Shown here piece after piece: positions 17,753-26,062 of a stretch of 64,000 bases of DNA (positions are counted from its first letter, which is position 1; each line of letters opens with the position of its first letter). A model generated the notes under the pieces. The model had not been told where the DNA came from. It made no database searches and was given only the letters and a program-made list of their open reading frames with translations. Both the position numbers and the translations under genes were made by a program. The stretch comes from Bacillus crepusculi. Its GTDB lineage: Bacteria > Bacillota > Bacilli > Bacillales > Bacillaceae. Location: NCBI RefSeq assembly GCF_014764715.1, contig NZ_JACXXE010000001.1, positions 620,001 to 684,000 on the forward strand, read 5' to 3'.

Positions 17753-17976
17753 CAGCTTTTATATTTTCTCCAGTCTAAATGACTTTCATCAAGCAGCTCT
17801 GAAAAGCTTTTATTTTTTTCTTTTTCTTTCTGCTGCCGAAGGAGGTCTTGTCTTTTTTGTTCTTCTCTTTTTTCTGTCTCAACGGCAAGATTCTGTTTCA
17901 TTTGAAGGAGCTGCTGTTTGACATCAGCATTTATGCCGTCCTTTAGTTTCGCTTGATCTTGATTCGTCTTTTTCAC
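17752..17976 (-). CDS. yqkE: YqkE-like small charged coiled-coil protein (DUF3886)
   Basis: A 74-residue protein rich in Lys, Glu and Gln, almost surely a long coiled helix (residues 20-55, e.g. EKREEQKRQDLLRQQKEKEK), ending in the conserved-looking SFSELLDESHLDWRKYKS. Position matches B. subtilis yqkE. Function unknown. The frame is open further upstream, but the GTG at 17976 with GGAGAGAGG upstream gives the normal family length; the upstream extension would run into the divergent yqkD gene. Confidence 0.75.
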   Translation of the reverse strand: MKKTNQDQAKLKDGINADVKQQLLQMKQNLAVETEKREEQKRQDLLRQQKEKEKNKSFSELLDESHLDWRKYKS

Positions 17977-18100
17977 TTTGCCTCTCTCCTTTTGCCCTAA
18001 GTGTATCATCCGTTTGATTTGCTGAGCAAGAGTCACGGCCGTCTCCCAACATGTGGTATGATCATCGTAGAAAAAACTTCGGAAAGGAAGAATTGGTTTC

Positions 18101-19027
18101 ATGAATAAATGGATCGCTATACTTGCCTTTATATTATGTCCACTCGCTGCAATCGGCATTTTTTTCACCAATAAAATGATGTATATTCGTAAAGTAACGG
18201 ATGAGGAGCTCATCAAACGAGAATCAGATGAAGGTCATTATTATCACGAGGAATTTCAAGAGCTCAAAAAAGAGAAAGTTTGTATTCCCTCATCCTTTGG
18301 TTATGACCTTCATGGCTATTTTGTACCATTTCCACATACAACTCGCACCATCGTGCTTTGCCACGGCGTCACTGTCAGTCTGATCAATTCAGTTAAGTAT
18401 ATGAAATTATTCCAAAAGCTCGGATGGAATGTGATGCTTTATGATCATAGAAGACATGGGATGAGTGGCGGAAAAACCACTAGTTATGGGTACTATGAAA
18501 AAGAAGATTTAGCGCAGGTCGTCAAGTGGCTCAGACAAAGACTCGGGGAAAATGCCATCATCGGCATACACGGAGAATCAATGGGTGCAGTTACAACCTT
18601 GTTATATGCTGCAAAACCGGAAGCAAACGCTAATTTTTACATAGCGGACTGTCCTTTTGCTTCTTTTGAGGATCAGCTTCTGTATCGGTTAAAAACGGAT
18701 TTTCGCCTTTCAGGAGAGTGGATTCTTCCACTTAGTGATCAAGTGTTAAAATGGCGGGACGGATATCGCATCCGGCAAGTTTCCCCGCTTGATGTCATCG
18801 ATCAGGTGAAAGAACCTGTACTCTTTATCCATAGTCTTCATGACGACTATATCCCCTGTGAGCAGAGCCAGCAGTTATATGCACGAAAACAGGGTGATAA
18901 ACAGCTATTTATTGCGCCACACGGGGCACATGCGATGTCTTTTAGCGAAAATAAGGAAGCGTATGAACAAGAGGTCCAAGCATTTCTTCAAAGATTTGAA
19001 CTTAATCAAAATGAAAGAGGAGAATGA
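18101..19027 (+). CDS. yqkD: Alpha/beta hydrolase YqkD
   Basis: A 308-residue alpha/beta hydrolase with an N-terminal membrane anchor (WIAILAFILCPLAAIGIFF). Oxyanion region VLCHGVTVS and nucleophile elbow GIHGESMGAVTTLLYA (Ser) are clear; the acid is probably in HSLHDDYIPCEQ and the catalytic His in APHGAHAMSFSENK. Substrate unknown. It is divergent from yqkE and faces the rap-phr pair tail to tail. Confidence 0.9.
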   Translation: MNKWIAILAFILCPLAAIGIFFTNKMMYIRKVTDEELIKRESDEGHYYHEEFQELKKEKVCIPSSFGYDLHGYFVPFPHTTRTIVLCHGVTVSLINSVKYMKLFQKLGWNVMLYDHRRHGMSGGKTTSYGYYEKEDLAQVVKWLRQRLGENAIIGIHGESMGAVTTLLYAAKPEANANFYIADCPFASFEDQLLYRLKTDFRLSGEWILPLSDQVLKWRDGYRIRQVSPLDVIDQVKEPVLFIHSLHDDYIPCEQSQQLYARKQGDKQLFIAPHGAHAMSFSENKEAYEQEVQAFLQRFELNQNERGE

Positions 19028-19050
19028 ACAGCCGTTCGCCTCCTCTTTTT
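19014..19050. terminator. Terminator between yqkD and rap-phr
   Basis: Stem AAAGAGGAG/CTCCTCTTT with a 17-base loop and T-run on the plus strand after yqkD; on the minus strand the tail is weaker. Confidence 0.55.
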
Positions 19051-19053
19051 TAG

Positions 19054-20316
19054 CTAACTTATGCGATAGTCACCACTGTTGTATGGTGTCTGCCCGCCAG
19101 CTCCATATGGCTCTCTTCCGATTGCTGCTGACTCATGACCGACAATCCTGCAGTTGCTGCCAATAAAAGAACTATCAAACTCATTTTCATATAAATGACC
19201 TCCATTTTGAATTTTTGATATGGCTTGAATTTTCCTTTCGTAAAACCGGGTAGATACTTCAAATAGTCCGAGCTCATTATAATAATGAGCCGCATCAAGT
19301 GCCAATTCCTCAATATCTGGGTATAAGCGCTTGTCCTCCAGCAGGTCTAATGTATCGTCTATGATCTTTATTTCTGCATCGACGTATAGTGCTTTTAAAA
19401 ACTGAAATTTGCAGATGTAAATTTCATCTTCTAATTCACAGGCTTTCATAATACCTTGTTGATAGAGGGATAAAGACTCTTGTATCTTTTTTTGTTTAAA
19501 CAGGATTTGTGTCAGCATAAATAGTGGGTCTAGAGAGCGATTTAGATGGGTTAAATTCTCCTTTTCAAACACTTCAAGAGAGTCTTTCAGATAACGACTC
19601 GCTTCTGTAAGATCGTTCATTTGGTAATAACAGTTACCTAAGTTGAAAAGGGCCGAACCTATGACTCGAGGGTTTCCAATTAAGCGTGCTCGTTTTAGAG
19701 CATTTTTAAAGTAGGGCAATGCATGTTCATAGCATTTCAAATCATCATAGTTTGCACCGATGACAAATTCACAGTGGATGATTCTCAGCGTATACGTTCT
19801 GTAGGCAGAATACGTATCTAACGCTTGCAAGGCATAGTGCATCGAAAAGTGGGTTTGTTTCATGTGGTAATATATTTCTGCTAATTTAAAGTAAAATTCT
19901 GCTCTTTCTATATCATCTGATATGAGATTGAGCTTTTTTTCTGCTGAACGGTAATAAGCAATGGCGCTCAAATAGTTTCTCTGCTCAAATTCAAACATTC
20001 CTGTGAAAAAATGAACATAGTATTCAAGCATATCCGTTAATTTCGTTTGCGAATGTTCAATCGTTTCTAACAGATTCTTAATTTCTTCATCATTCGAGGC
20101 TTTCTTTGCCGGTTCAAAATATTCAAGCATCACCTTATGGCGAAAATCCATCAGCTGGTAAAACAGTAACAAGTTTTGATCCTGCTCCATCTCCAGGATT
20201 TCCTGCTCGATCTCGGCCTTCAGCTTCTCTGCTTTCATGACATGAAATCCGCAAATCTGCCTATACCATTCGTTTATTTTGATTCCAACCTGAGGCGATG
20301 ACAGCTTGAGCTTCAA
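19054..20316 (-). CDS. Rap-family response regulator aspartate phosphatase, C-terminally extended
   Basis: A 420-residue all-helical Rap protein. The N-terminal 3-helix bundle begins VGIKINEWYRQI and contains NLLLFYQLMDFRHKVMLEYF, where a Gln (about residue 54) may correspond to the catalytic glutamine of Spo0F-dephosphorylating Raps. Six to seven TPR-like repeats follow (e.g. AEFYFKLAEIYYHMKQTHFS, ALFNLGNCYYQMNDLTEASR). Usual Rap proteins are about 370-385 residues and end near the equivalent of GGHLYENE (residue 377). Here the frame continues 43 more codons across the entire phr gene. TTG start; a GGAGGT lies 11 bases upstream. A ComA-box-like site lies about 100 bp upstream. The target (Spo0F, ComA or other) cannot be told. 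Confidence 0.92.
   Translation of the reverse strand: MKLKLSSPQVGIKINEWYRQICGFHVMKAEKLKAEIEQEILEMEQDQNLLLFYQLMDFRHKVMLEYFEPAKKASNDEEIKNLLETIEHSQTKLTDMLEYYVHFFTGMFEFEQRNYLSAIAYYRSAEKKLNLISDDIERAEFYFKLAEIYYHMKQTHFSMHYALQALDTYSAYRTYTLRIIHCEFVIGANYDDLKCYEHALPYFKNALKRARLIGNPRVIGSALFNLGNCYYQMNDLTEASRYLKDSLEVFEKENLTHLNRSLDPLFMLTQILFKQKKIQESLSLYQQGIMKACELEDEIYICKFQFLKALYVDAEIKIIDDTLDLLEDKRLYPDIEELALDAAHYYNELGLFEVSTRFYERKIQAISKIQNGGHLYENEFDSSFIGSNCRIVGHESAAIGREPYGAGGQTPYNSGDYRIS
19059..19190 (-). CDS. Phr signalling peptide precursor
   Basis: A 43-residue peptide, MKMSLIVLLLAATAGLSVMS as its signal sequence then a polar tail with ESHMELAGRHHTTVVTIA. GGAGGT ends 7 bases before the ATG. It lies wholly inside the 3' end of the rap gene in another frame. 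In B. subtilis phr genes directly follow or overlap their rap gene, and the exported precursor is cut to a 5-6 residue peptide, often with a basic second or third residue. Here AGRHHT or GRHHT would be a plausible mature form, less likely VVTIA; this is inference. Confidence 0.8.
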   Translation of the reverse strand: MKMSLIVLLLAATAGLSVMSQQQSEESHMELAGRHHTTVVTIA

Positions 20317-20412
20317 TTCACTTTAGCACCTCCCTTCTCATATACGATACATGTTGTATTCTATCATATTTCCTCGAATGGAAGAAATATGAAATGTCAT
20401 TTTTCGCAAAGT

Positions 20413-20428
20413 TTTCGGTATCCCGCAA
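20413..20428. promoter_or_regulatory. ComA-box-like operator upstream of rap
   Basis: TTTCGG-TATC-CCGCAA matches the ComA site TTGCGG-N4-CCGCAA at 11 of 12 positions; a further half-site-like TCGCAAA lies at 20404-20410. It is centred about 70 bp upstream of the start expected from a TAGAAT -10 at 20358-20363. Several B. subtilis rap genes are ComA-activated. The rest of the 303-bp gap between rap and yqkC holds no gene that I can see. Confidence 0.55.
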
Positions 20429-20590
20429 TAAACGCTTCCATTGCCTATTTTTCGGCATTTATGGTCACTATTTTTTCATTTCTATTTTTCTCATTTTGTC
20501 GAATCGTTTGCTGAAAACGGCTTTTTATCGTTTAAAAAGAGCATTTTTTAGATTAGACAGCGCTGTTGTTTGATGAGATGATGAAGGCAC

Positions 20591-20620
20591 GAAAAAAACC
20601 CTTTTCACAAAAGGGCTTTT
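20591..20620 (-). terminator. Terminator after yqkC
   Basis: Stem CCCTTTT/AAAAGGG with loop of three bases and seven T on the minus strand, at the yqkC stop. Confidence 0.75.
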
Positions 20621-20859
20621 TATAATACATCTGTTACTTGTTCCATATTCTCTTTGATCCAATTGACCGCTAATTCGAGCGTTTGAAATTCTTCCGTTTC
20701 AAATGTGACTTCATCTTGAAGAAGCCAAACATCCTTTTTCACCGAATCCATTCCCCCTATTGACCAGTGCAAAAGGCTATAGGGATGATTGTTATTTAAA
20801 AACGACACCCATGTTTTATTTTGCGCCGTGTTTTGTATCACTTTTAGCTTTTGATCCAC
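20620..20859 (-). CDS. yqkC: YqkC-like protein (DUF2552)
   Basis: A 79-residue soluble protein ([20 protein letters not shown], then [16 protein letters not shown]). Length and place next to yqkB match B. subtilis YqkC. No known function and no catalytic motif visible. It lies 12 bp downstream of yqkB and shares its transcript. Confidence 0.8.
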   Translation of the reverse strand: MDQKLKVIQNTAQNKTWVSFLNNNHPYSLLHWSIGGMDSVKKDVWLLQDEVTFETEEFQTLELAVNWIKENMEQVTDVL

Positions 20860-20871
20860 TACATTTCCACC

Positions 20872-21198
20872 TTACTTTACAAGTATACCCATTCTCGGGC
20901 TGAGTATTTGTTGAGGACTTTTCAACATGAGTGTATTGGCTTTTTCATTAAAATCAATCGTCATTTCCTCGTCAAAAAAGACCTTTTGTGCTGTGTGTAT
21001 ATATAGTTTTAAATGTTGGCTATTATTAAGTTTTTCCCATTCACCTGTTCTTTCACTTGTTAACCAAAGCATTGGTACGCCACTCACTGCACAGCCACAA
21101 CCTTCTGAATCGTAGCGAAGCAGTAATTCCTTCGTTTCGTTTCCTGTTTGCTGCTTTTCTATATATGTTTTAGCCAGTTCTGTAATGTGAATATACAT
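20872..21198 (-). CDS. yqkB: HesB/IscA-like iron-sulfur family protein YqkB
   Basis: A 108-residue protein of the HesB/YqkB fold (MYIHITELAKTYIEKQ, LLLRYDSEGCGCAVSGVPML). It has the central CGC segment but not the usual three separated cysteines of A-type Fe-S carriers, so a carrier role is uncertain. The ATG at 21198 follows AAAGGATG; the open frame runs further upstream without a good ribosome site. Confidence 0.85.
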   Translation of the reverse strand: MYIHITELAKTYIEKQQTGNETKELLLRYDSEGCGCAVSGVPMLWLTSERTGEWEKLNNSQHLKLYIHTAQKVFFDEEMTIDFNEKANTLMLKSPQQILSPRMGILVK

Positions 21199-21410
21199 GG
21201 TGAACATCCTTTTTAAATTGATGCTTACATTGTAACACATAAAACACCATAAAACATGACACACGACTAAATCCGAAAGTCATATTCTTTGAAATACACG
21301 CTCTTCTCACTAGGATTATATCTATCTATTGGCTCTTTCTGCTTCTTGTTTTTTAGAATTATACTGATGACGCTATCAATTTCAAAAGAATAAACAGGAG
21401 GTTTTAGATC

Positions 21411-22118
21411 GTGAAAAAAAGATTATCTCTCTGCTTCATCGGGGCACTGATGTTGATGTTGAGTTTCACTATGCCAAACATGAAAGCGGCATCTGTCCTT
21501 GATGAAGTACGAGAAAGCTATGCGACTTATACGGGATCTGGTTACTCTGGGGGCGCCGCATTATTAGATCCTATTCCATCTGACATGAAAATTACGGCTT
21601 TAAATCCCCATGACTATAACTATAAAGGGGTAAATGCGGCACTTGCAGGGGCTTACCTTGAAGTAAAGGGTCCAAAAGGAAAAACAGTTGTGTATGTAAC
21701 CGATAAATATCCAGAAGGAGCAAAAGGAGCTCTTGATCTTTCTCATAATGCCTTTGCCAAAATCGGCAATATGGCAGACGGGAAAATCCCAATTAGTTGG
21801 AAAATTATAAAAGCACCGATTAGCGGAAATGTAGCTTACAGAATAAAAGAAGGTAGCAGTGAGTGGTGGGCTGCGATTCAAGTGCGCAATCATAAATATC
21901 CGATTATGAAAATGGAATATTACAAAGATGGACAATGGGTAAACATGGAAAAGACAGACTACAACCATTTCCTTGGCTTTAATATGGGGTCTACATCTCT
22001 TCCTGTTCGAATCACAGATATCCGCGGGGTCATAGTAAAGGATAAATTACCCGCTCTTCCATCTACTGCTGCTTCACAGGCCTATATTGTAAAGGGCAAT
22101 GTTCAGCTTCCTAATTAA
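21411..22118 (+). CDS. yoaJ: Bacterial expansin (EXLX1/YoaJ family)
   Basis: A 235-residue secreted protein closely resembling B. subtilis expansin YoaJ. Signal peptide about residues 1-27. Domain D1 (double-psi beta barrel) includes YATYTGSGYSGGAALLDPIP and VTDKYPEGAKGALDLSHNAF, whose Asp corresponds to the residue essential for wall loosening. D2 (carbohydrate-binding beta-sandwich) contains EGSSEWWAAIQVRNHKYPIM, carrying the two aromatic surface Trp. Expansins loosen plant and bacterial cell walls without hydrolysis and aid root colonisation. GTG start, with AGGAGG 9 bases upstream. Here it sits between yqkB and yqkA, not at the B. subtilis yoaJ place. Confidence 0.95.
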   Translation: MKKRLSLCFIGALMLMLSFTMPNMKAASVLDEVRESYATYTGSGYSGGAALLDPIPSDMKITALNPHDYNYKGVNAALAGAYLEVKGPKGKTVVYVTDKYPEGAKGALDLSHNAFAKIGNMADGKIPISWKIIKAPISGNVAYRIKEGSSEWWAAIQVRNHKYPIMKMEYYKDGQWVNMEKTDYNHFLGFNMGSTSLPVRITDIRGVIVKDKLPALPSTAASQAYIVKGNVQLPN

Positions 22119-22125
22119 CGAAGAA

Positions 22126-22160
22126 AAGAGGTAGCTTATTTAATAGCTTCCTCTCTTCCT
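22126..22160. terminator. Hairpin between the convergent expansin and yqkA genes
   Basis: AGAGGTAGCT/AGCTTCCTCT stem with one mismatch and an 8-base loop; it overlaps the end of yqkA. T-richness is modest. Confidence 0.4.
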
Positions 22161-23110
22161 TCTCTATCCCAGCGATATGCCTCATTTTCTATTTCTTTTA
22201 TGATTTCATTCTTTCCCGCCATATAGCTTTGTATATCTTCCGGATACTGATTTGCTAATTGTTCCTTGACAGACGCATACGCTACAGCTCTTTCTGGGTG
22301 AACTCTTAAGTAATCTCGAAACAATAAATGTCTTTTCACATCAGGATGATTTCTCTCATAAATATGGACATGATGCGTACGATTCAAGCCACCCTTTTGA
22401 AAAAAACGTCTCCCTTTTATGCCGTTTTCACCCATATCTTGATATCCAAGATGTTCAAAGCTTTCTCTTTTTCTGTCGATCTCTTCTATATGGCTTACTT
22501 CTATTAATATATCAATAATTGGTTTGGCAACAAGTCCTTCAACTGACGTACTCCCAATATGATGTCCTTCTATCCAGCTCTTTTGAATGATTTGCTTGAG
22601 TCGCTGCTTTTCTTGCTGGAATTCTTCATGCCATTCTTTTTTAAATTCGACAACCTCAACCTTTCGCCTCGGTGCCCATTTCATTTTTGATAAAGTGAGC
22701 TCTTTTGCAACATGAATCACATTTGTTTCAAGAAATCCCAACTTTTCGTATAGCCTTTTTGCAGGGGTGTTTTTTTGCCCTGTGGTCAGTTCTATAGGGA
22801 CATTTTTCTCCATAATTGTAGACATAAGTCTTGTTCCAATCCCCTGCTTTAGTGCTTTGGGATGCACAGCCAATCGACTAATGATCAAATAATCTTTCTG
22901 CTCTTCATAAGAGGCAACACCTAGTAAGCTTCCCTTTTGCTCAAAACCAACAAATTGATCTTTTGCTTTCATTATATCTTGAATGGTCTCTTTTAATGGC
23001 GGGAGATCGGCATAGCCAATTTGTTCAGCTTCTTGTTGGTATGCAGCTAGTTGAATATGTAAAATCTGTTTTGCTACATCTCCTTTTGTTTGATCTAAAT
23101 TGACAATCAT
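22136..23110 (-). CDS. yqkA: GNAT acetyltransferase fused to a GrpB domain, YqkA
   Basis: A 324-residue two-domain protein. Residues 1-145 are a GNAT acetyltransferase with the acetyl-CoA motif [20 protein letters not shown] and [18 protein letters not shown]. Residues 150-315 are a GrpB (UPF0157, nucleotidyltransferase-like) domain with [20 protein letters not shown] and [16 protein letters not shown]. subtilis YqkA has the same fusion. Substrates are unknown. Its start overlaps the stop of the upstream GNAT gene by 4 bp. Confidence 0.92.
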   Translation of the reverse strand: MIVNLDQTKGDVAKQILHIQLAAYQQEAEQIGYADLPPLKETIQDIMKAKDQFVGFEQKGSLLGVASYEEQKDYLIISRLAVHPKALKQGIGTRLMSTIMEKNVPIELTTGQKNTPAKRLYEKLGFLETNVIHVAKELTLSKMKWAPRRKVEVVEFKKEWHEEFQQEKQRLKQIIQKSWIEGHHIGSTSVEGLVAKPIIDILIEVSHIEEIDRKRESFEHLGYQDMGENGIKGRRFFQKGGLNRTHHVHIYERNHPDVKRHLLFRDYLRVHPERAVAYASVKEQLANQYPEDIQSYMAGKNEIIKEIENEAYRWDREGREEAIK

Positions 23111-23586
23111 GACATCGCCTCCAGCTTTTTCACAAATAACACACGGTCTTCATGCATACCATCATAATCTGAAAAAACCGAAATGCCATCTACTGTTTTA
23201 TCTCCCTTTTCTATCTGAAATCCGAGCCTTGTATGGTACGCAATGGAGACTTTATTGACAGGAGCTGTGACGGCCTTAATCGTTGTTCTTCCTTCCTTTT
23301 CAGCCGCTTCATAAAACGCTTGATAGAGAATTTTGCCGATCTTTAATTTGCGATGGTCTGGATGTACCCCAACAAAGTGAATATACGCTTCATCTGAATG
23401 GGATTGCGATAAAAAACCGACTAAAAAGCCGATCAGTTCACCCTTTTCAACGACAACAAAACTTGTTTGCTGAAAATGTTCAAAAAATAGCTTTGGCAAT
23501 TTTGCGCGTAAATCTCTGCCTCCCCACCAGCTTTGGATGACTGATGTGACGGCGTAAAAATCTGACGGCTTCACTTGACGTATCAT
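23107..23586 (-). CDS. GNAT acetyltransferase
   Basis: A 159-residue single-domain acetyltransferase: [20 protein letters not shown] at the start, acetyl-CoA loop [20 protein letters not shown], and [13 protein letters not shown] near the end. Translationally coupled to yqkA (4-bp overlap). The ATG at 23586 has a purine-rich GAAAAGGGGCGAGG upstream; the open frame extends 17 codons further. It probably corresponds to yqjY of B. subtilis, though identity of the substrate is unknown. Confidence 0.88.
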   Translation of the reverse strand: MIRQVKPSDFYAVTSVIQSWWGGRDLRAKLPKLFFEHFQQTSFVVVEKGELIGFLVGFLSQSHSDEAYIHFVGVHPDHRKLKIGKILYQAFYEAAEKEGRTTIKAVTAPVNKVSIAYHTRLGFQIEKGDKTVDGISVFSDYDGMHEDRVLFVKKLEAMS

Positions 23587-23844
23587 AACGACCTCGCCCC
23601 TTTTCAATTTCGGCTTTATTTGATCTTTCTTTTTCACAAAAAAACGGTTGTTTCAATAGTCTACCTGTCGGATGAATTATTTGTAAAGGTCACGTGTCCG
23701 CCTTTTTTCATCTTCTTTCAGCCGGCATCTCCTTTTAAGTTTTCACACTTATTTCATAAAGTTCACTTTTTGTGCGAAGGTTTCATTCTTTTGTTATGTT
23801 AAGATGGTTCATATAGGAAATGTAACATATGTTTATTGGAGATG

Positions 23845-24300
23845 ATGATAGTGGTTTGGATTGTTACTTCGCTTGTTGTGTTTAGTCTTTTAAAATTGCT
23901 TGTCACTTCGCTGCCTTCAGGTGTTGTTGAACGTCTTTTTAGTCGTTATGCGGTGCATGCAAAAATAACAAGTGATCAAACAAACATGACGTTTCAAGGT
24001 CGTCCGCTCGATGACCAGCAGCAATCTCAAGTGATTCAATATTTTAATGACGCGATCTTTATTGAACGCTACTATATTTATCCTGGTGATGAAGAGCGTT
24101 TTCTTCATCCGAATGAAGGACCGGCACCGCTTACGATACAAACAAAGCTTGGCAAGCATGATGTAACCCTTTATCTGTTTCATTATGATGACCACGTAGA
24201 TGTGGTACGGCAGTTTACTCATAAACCAAAGAAAAAGCTGACGGCCTATCGTTTGCGCTCTGAACCGCTCCAAACGTTCCACAACATGGCGCATGCTTGA
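23845..24300 (+). CDS. YfmQ-like protein with N-terminal membrane anchor
   Basis: A protein of about 151 residues: one N-terminal transmembrane helix (VVWIVTSLVVFSLLKLLVTS), then a soluble part with IQYFNDAIFIERYYIYPGDE and the terminal ETL-like stretch SEPLQTFHNMAHA. It resembles the YfmQ family of Bacillus from memory; function unknown. Start is ambiguous among a TTG at 23836 and ATGs at 23842 and 23845; GGAG fits the last best. Single gene with its own terminator. Confidence 0.65.
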   Translation: MIVVWIVTSLVVFSLLKLLVTSLPSGVVERLFSRYAVHAKITSDQTNMTFQGRPLDDQQQSQVIQYFNDAIFIERYYIYPGDEERFLHPNEGPAPLTIQTKLGKHDVTLYLFHYDDHVDVVRQFTHKPKKKLTAYRLRSEPLQTFHNMAHA

Positions 24301-24326
24301 AAACAGAGCCATGTTGCATCGGATGA

Positions 24327-24356
24327 GACGAAGTGTATGACACTTCGTCTTTTTTG
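24327..24356 (+). terminator. Terminator after the YfmQ-like gene
   Basis: Perfect stem GACGAAGTG/CACTTCGTC, loop TATGA, followed by six T on the plus strand. Confidence 0.85.
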
Positions 24357-24423
24357 TATGGATCTACACTCTTTTCTTTGCATGATTTACCAGTATGAAT
24401 TTCGCCTCCTGACGGTTACAATA

Positions 24424-24437
24424 AGAACATACGTTCC
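24424..24437. promoter_or_regulatory. LexA (DinR) SOS box of yqjW
   Basis: AGAACATACGTTCC matches the B. subtilis SOS box CGAACRNRYGTTCG at 12 of 14 positions, with a perfect GAAC-N4-GTTC core, 15 bases before the polymerase start and just after a TACAAT -10-like hexamer. Confidence 0.8.
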
Positions 24438-24451
24438 TAGAGGTGAAAACA

Positions 24452-25684
24452 ATGAATGAACGAGCGATTCTGCTTGTGGATATGCAATCATTTTATGCGT
24501 CAGTAGAAAAAGTGGAGAATCCCCACTTGAAGGATGTGCCGCTTATCGTCTCAGGAGATCCAGAGCGGCGAAGCGGGGTTGTACTTGCCGCCTGTCCTCT
24601 CGCTAAGAAACGGGGCGTACAAAATGCATCAAGATTATGGGAAGCACAGGAGAAATGCCCCGAAGCTGTGGTCGTACGTCCACGTATGCAGCGCTATCTT
24701 GATGTCTCTGTCATGATGACAGAACTGCTTGAGCAATACACAGACCTTGTCGAACCGTATTCAATTGATGAACAGTTTCTCGATATTACAGGCAGTCTGA
24801 CACTACTTGGCTCTCCGCGCGAGATCGCTGAAAATATACAAACCACCATCATGAACCAGACTGGTATTTACGCCCGTGTTGGCATCGGTCCTAATAAAGT
24901 GCTCGCTAAAATGGCCTGTGACCACTTTGCTAAAAAAAACACATCGGGCATCTATGAACTTCGTGCGGACCGTGTGGCTGCTGATTTATGGCCGCTTCCG
25001 ATTGGAAAATTATTTGGCGTCGGCAAACGAATGGAGCATCATTTAAAACGAATGGGCATTAGTACGATTGGGACACTTGCTACTTATCCATTAGACCGGC
25101 TAAAAAAACGCTGGGGAATCAACGGAGAGCTTTTGCAGCGAACAGCTTTAGGGCAGGATCCCTCACCAGTCACCATTCACACGCATGATCAGCAAAAAGC
25201 AGTGGGGCATCATATGACCCTTCCCCATGACTATGCATCTTTTGAGGATATTAAAGTCGCCCTCCTTGAATTGAGTGAAGAAGTGGCAAGGCGTGCACGC
25301 TTTAAGCATTATCTTGGGCAAACGGTGTCTGTCGGTGTGAGAGGCGCTGATTTTTCTCATCCGACTGGATTTCATAGACAAATGAAGCTTCATTCACCTA
25401 CACAGTACGGGACAGATATTGCAGACGCAGCCATTCAGCTATGTCAGCAGCACTGGGATGGCCAGCCCATTCGCAGTGTGGGCATTACTCTTTCACAGCT
25501 ACAGTCTGACAGCCAATATCAGCTGACTTTATTTGATCACCATTTTAAAAAAGACAAACTTAGCAAAGTATTTGATGCGATCCATATGAAGTATGGGCCT
25601 GCTGCACTGCTGCACGCTTCGTCACTCACAAGCGCAGGGCAGGCGTATCACCGCGCCGAAAAAATTGGCGGACATTATAAATAA
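24452..25684 (+). CDS. yqjW: Y-family DNA polymerase PolY2 (YqjW/UvrX type)
   Basis: A 410-residue translesion polymerase. Palm motifs are ILLVDMQSFYASVEKV (first Asp) and VEPYSIDEQFLDITGS (Asp-Glu pair); the thumb helix-hairpin-helix includes GKLFGVGKRMEHHLKRMGIS. Near the C-terminus QLTLFDHH is a likely beta-clamp-binding motif. SIDEQ and the IVSGDPERRSG segment place it with the YqjW/UvrX group rather than with the PolY1 of this window. The start ATG lies 5 bases after AGAGGTGA. SOS regulation is indicated by the LexA box; the YolD-like gene follows by 15 bp. Confidence 0.94.
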   Translation: MNERAILLVDMQSFYASVEKVENPHLKDVPLIVSGDPERRSGVVLAACPLAKKRGVQNASRLWEAQEKCPEAVVVRPRMQRYLDVSVMMTELLEQYTDLVEPYSIDEQFLDITGSLTLLGSPREIAENIQTTIMNQTGIYARVGIGPNKVLAKMACDHFAKKNTSGIYELRADRVAADLWPLPIGKLFGVGKRMEHHLKRMGISTIGTLATYPLDRLKKRWGINGELLQRTALGQDPSPVTIHTHDQQKAVGHHMTLPHDYASFEDIKVALLELSEEVARRARFKHYLGQTVSVGVRGADFSHPTGFHRQMKLHSPTQYGTDIADAAIQLCQQHWDGQPIRSVGITLSQLQSDSQYQLTLFDHHFKKDKLSKVFDAIHMKYGPAALLHASSLTSAGQAYHRAEKIGGHYK

Positions 25685-25699
25685 CGGAGGCAAACAACC

Positions 25700-26044
25700 A
25701 TGAATCCCAATAAATTGACACCTGGATACAACATCATGTGGGAATCAAGCCGAATGATGCTGCCAGAGCACCGTGAGCAGCTTCTTGCTCAAAAACGAAA
25801 GAAAAAAGAATACACGCCTCCTCAGCTGAGCACTGATCAGCTAGAGGAAATGAATTTTTTGATCACCCAGTCAATTACCGAGGATCGAGCCATTTGCATG
25901 ACGTATGCCGCATCAGGTATAAAAAAACAGTTTTGGGGCTGGGTCAAAGCGATTCATTATGAAACGCAGCGCATGAAAATTGTGAATGACGAAGATGTTC
26001 TAAACCTGCCCTTGCAGCAAATTGTCGCCATTGAGCTCGATTGA
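25700..26044 (+). CDS. yqjX: YolD-like protein YqjX
   Basis: A 114-residue YolD-like protein (TPGYNIMWESSRMMLPEHRE, KQFWGWVKAIHYETQRMKIV). YolD-like genes are repeatedly found next to UvrX/YqjW-type polymerases, and some data suggest they support or regulate lesion bypass. It shares the SOS-controlled transcript of yqjW. AGGAGGC-like site (CGGAGGC) precedes the ATG. Confidence 0.9.
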   Translation: MNPNKLTPGYNIMWESSRMMLPEHREQLLAQKRKKKEYTPPQLSTDQLEEMNFLITQSITEDRAICMTYAASGIKKQFWGWVKAIHYETQRMKIVNDEDVLNLPLQQIVAIELD

Positions 26045-26062
26045 TTGTCGTCAAATGACCGT

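Noticed and set aside
17752-18216. A 154-codon frame extending yqkE upstream
   Set aside because: The extension runs antisense through the start of yqkD and lacks a ribosome site; the 74-residue product fits the family.
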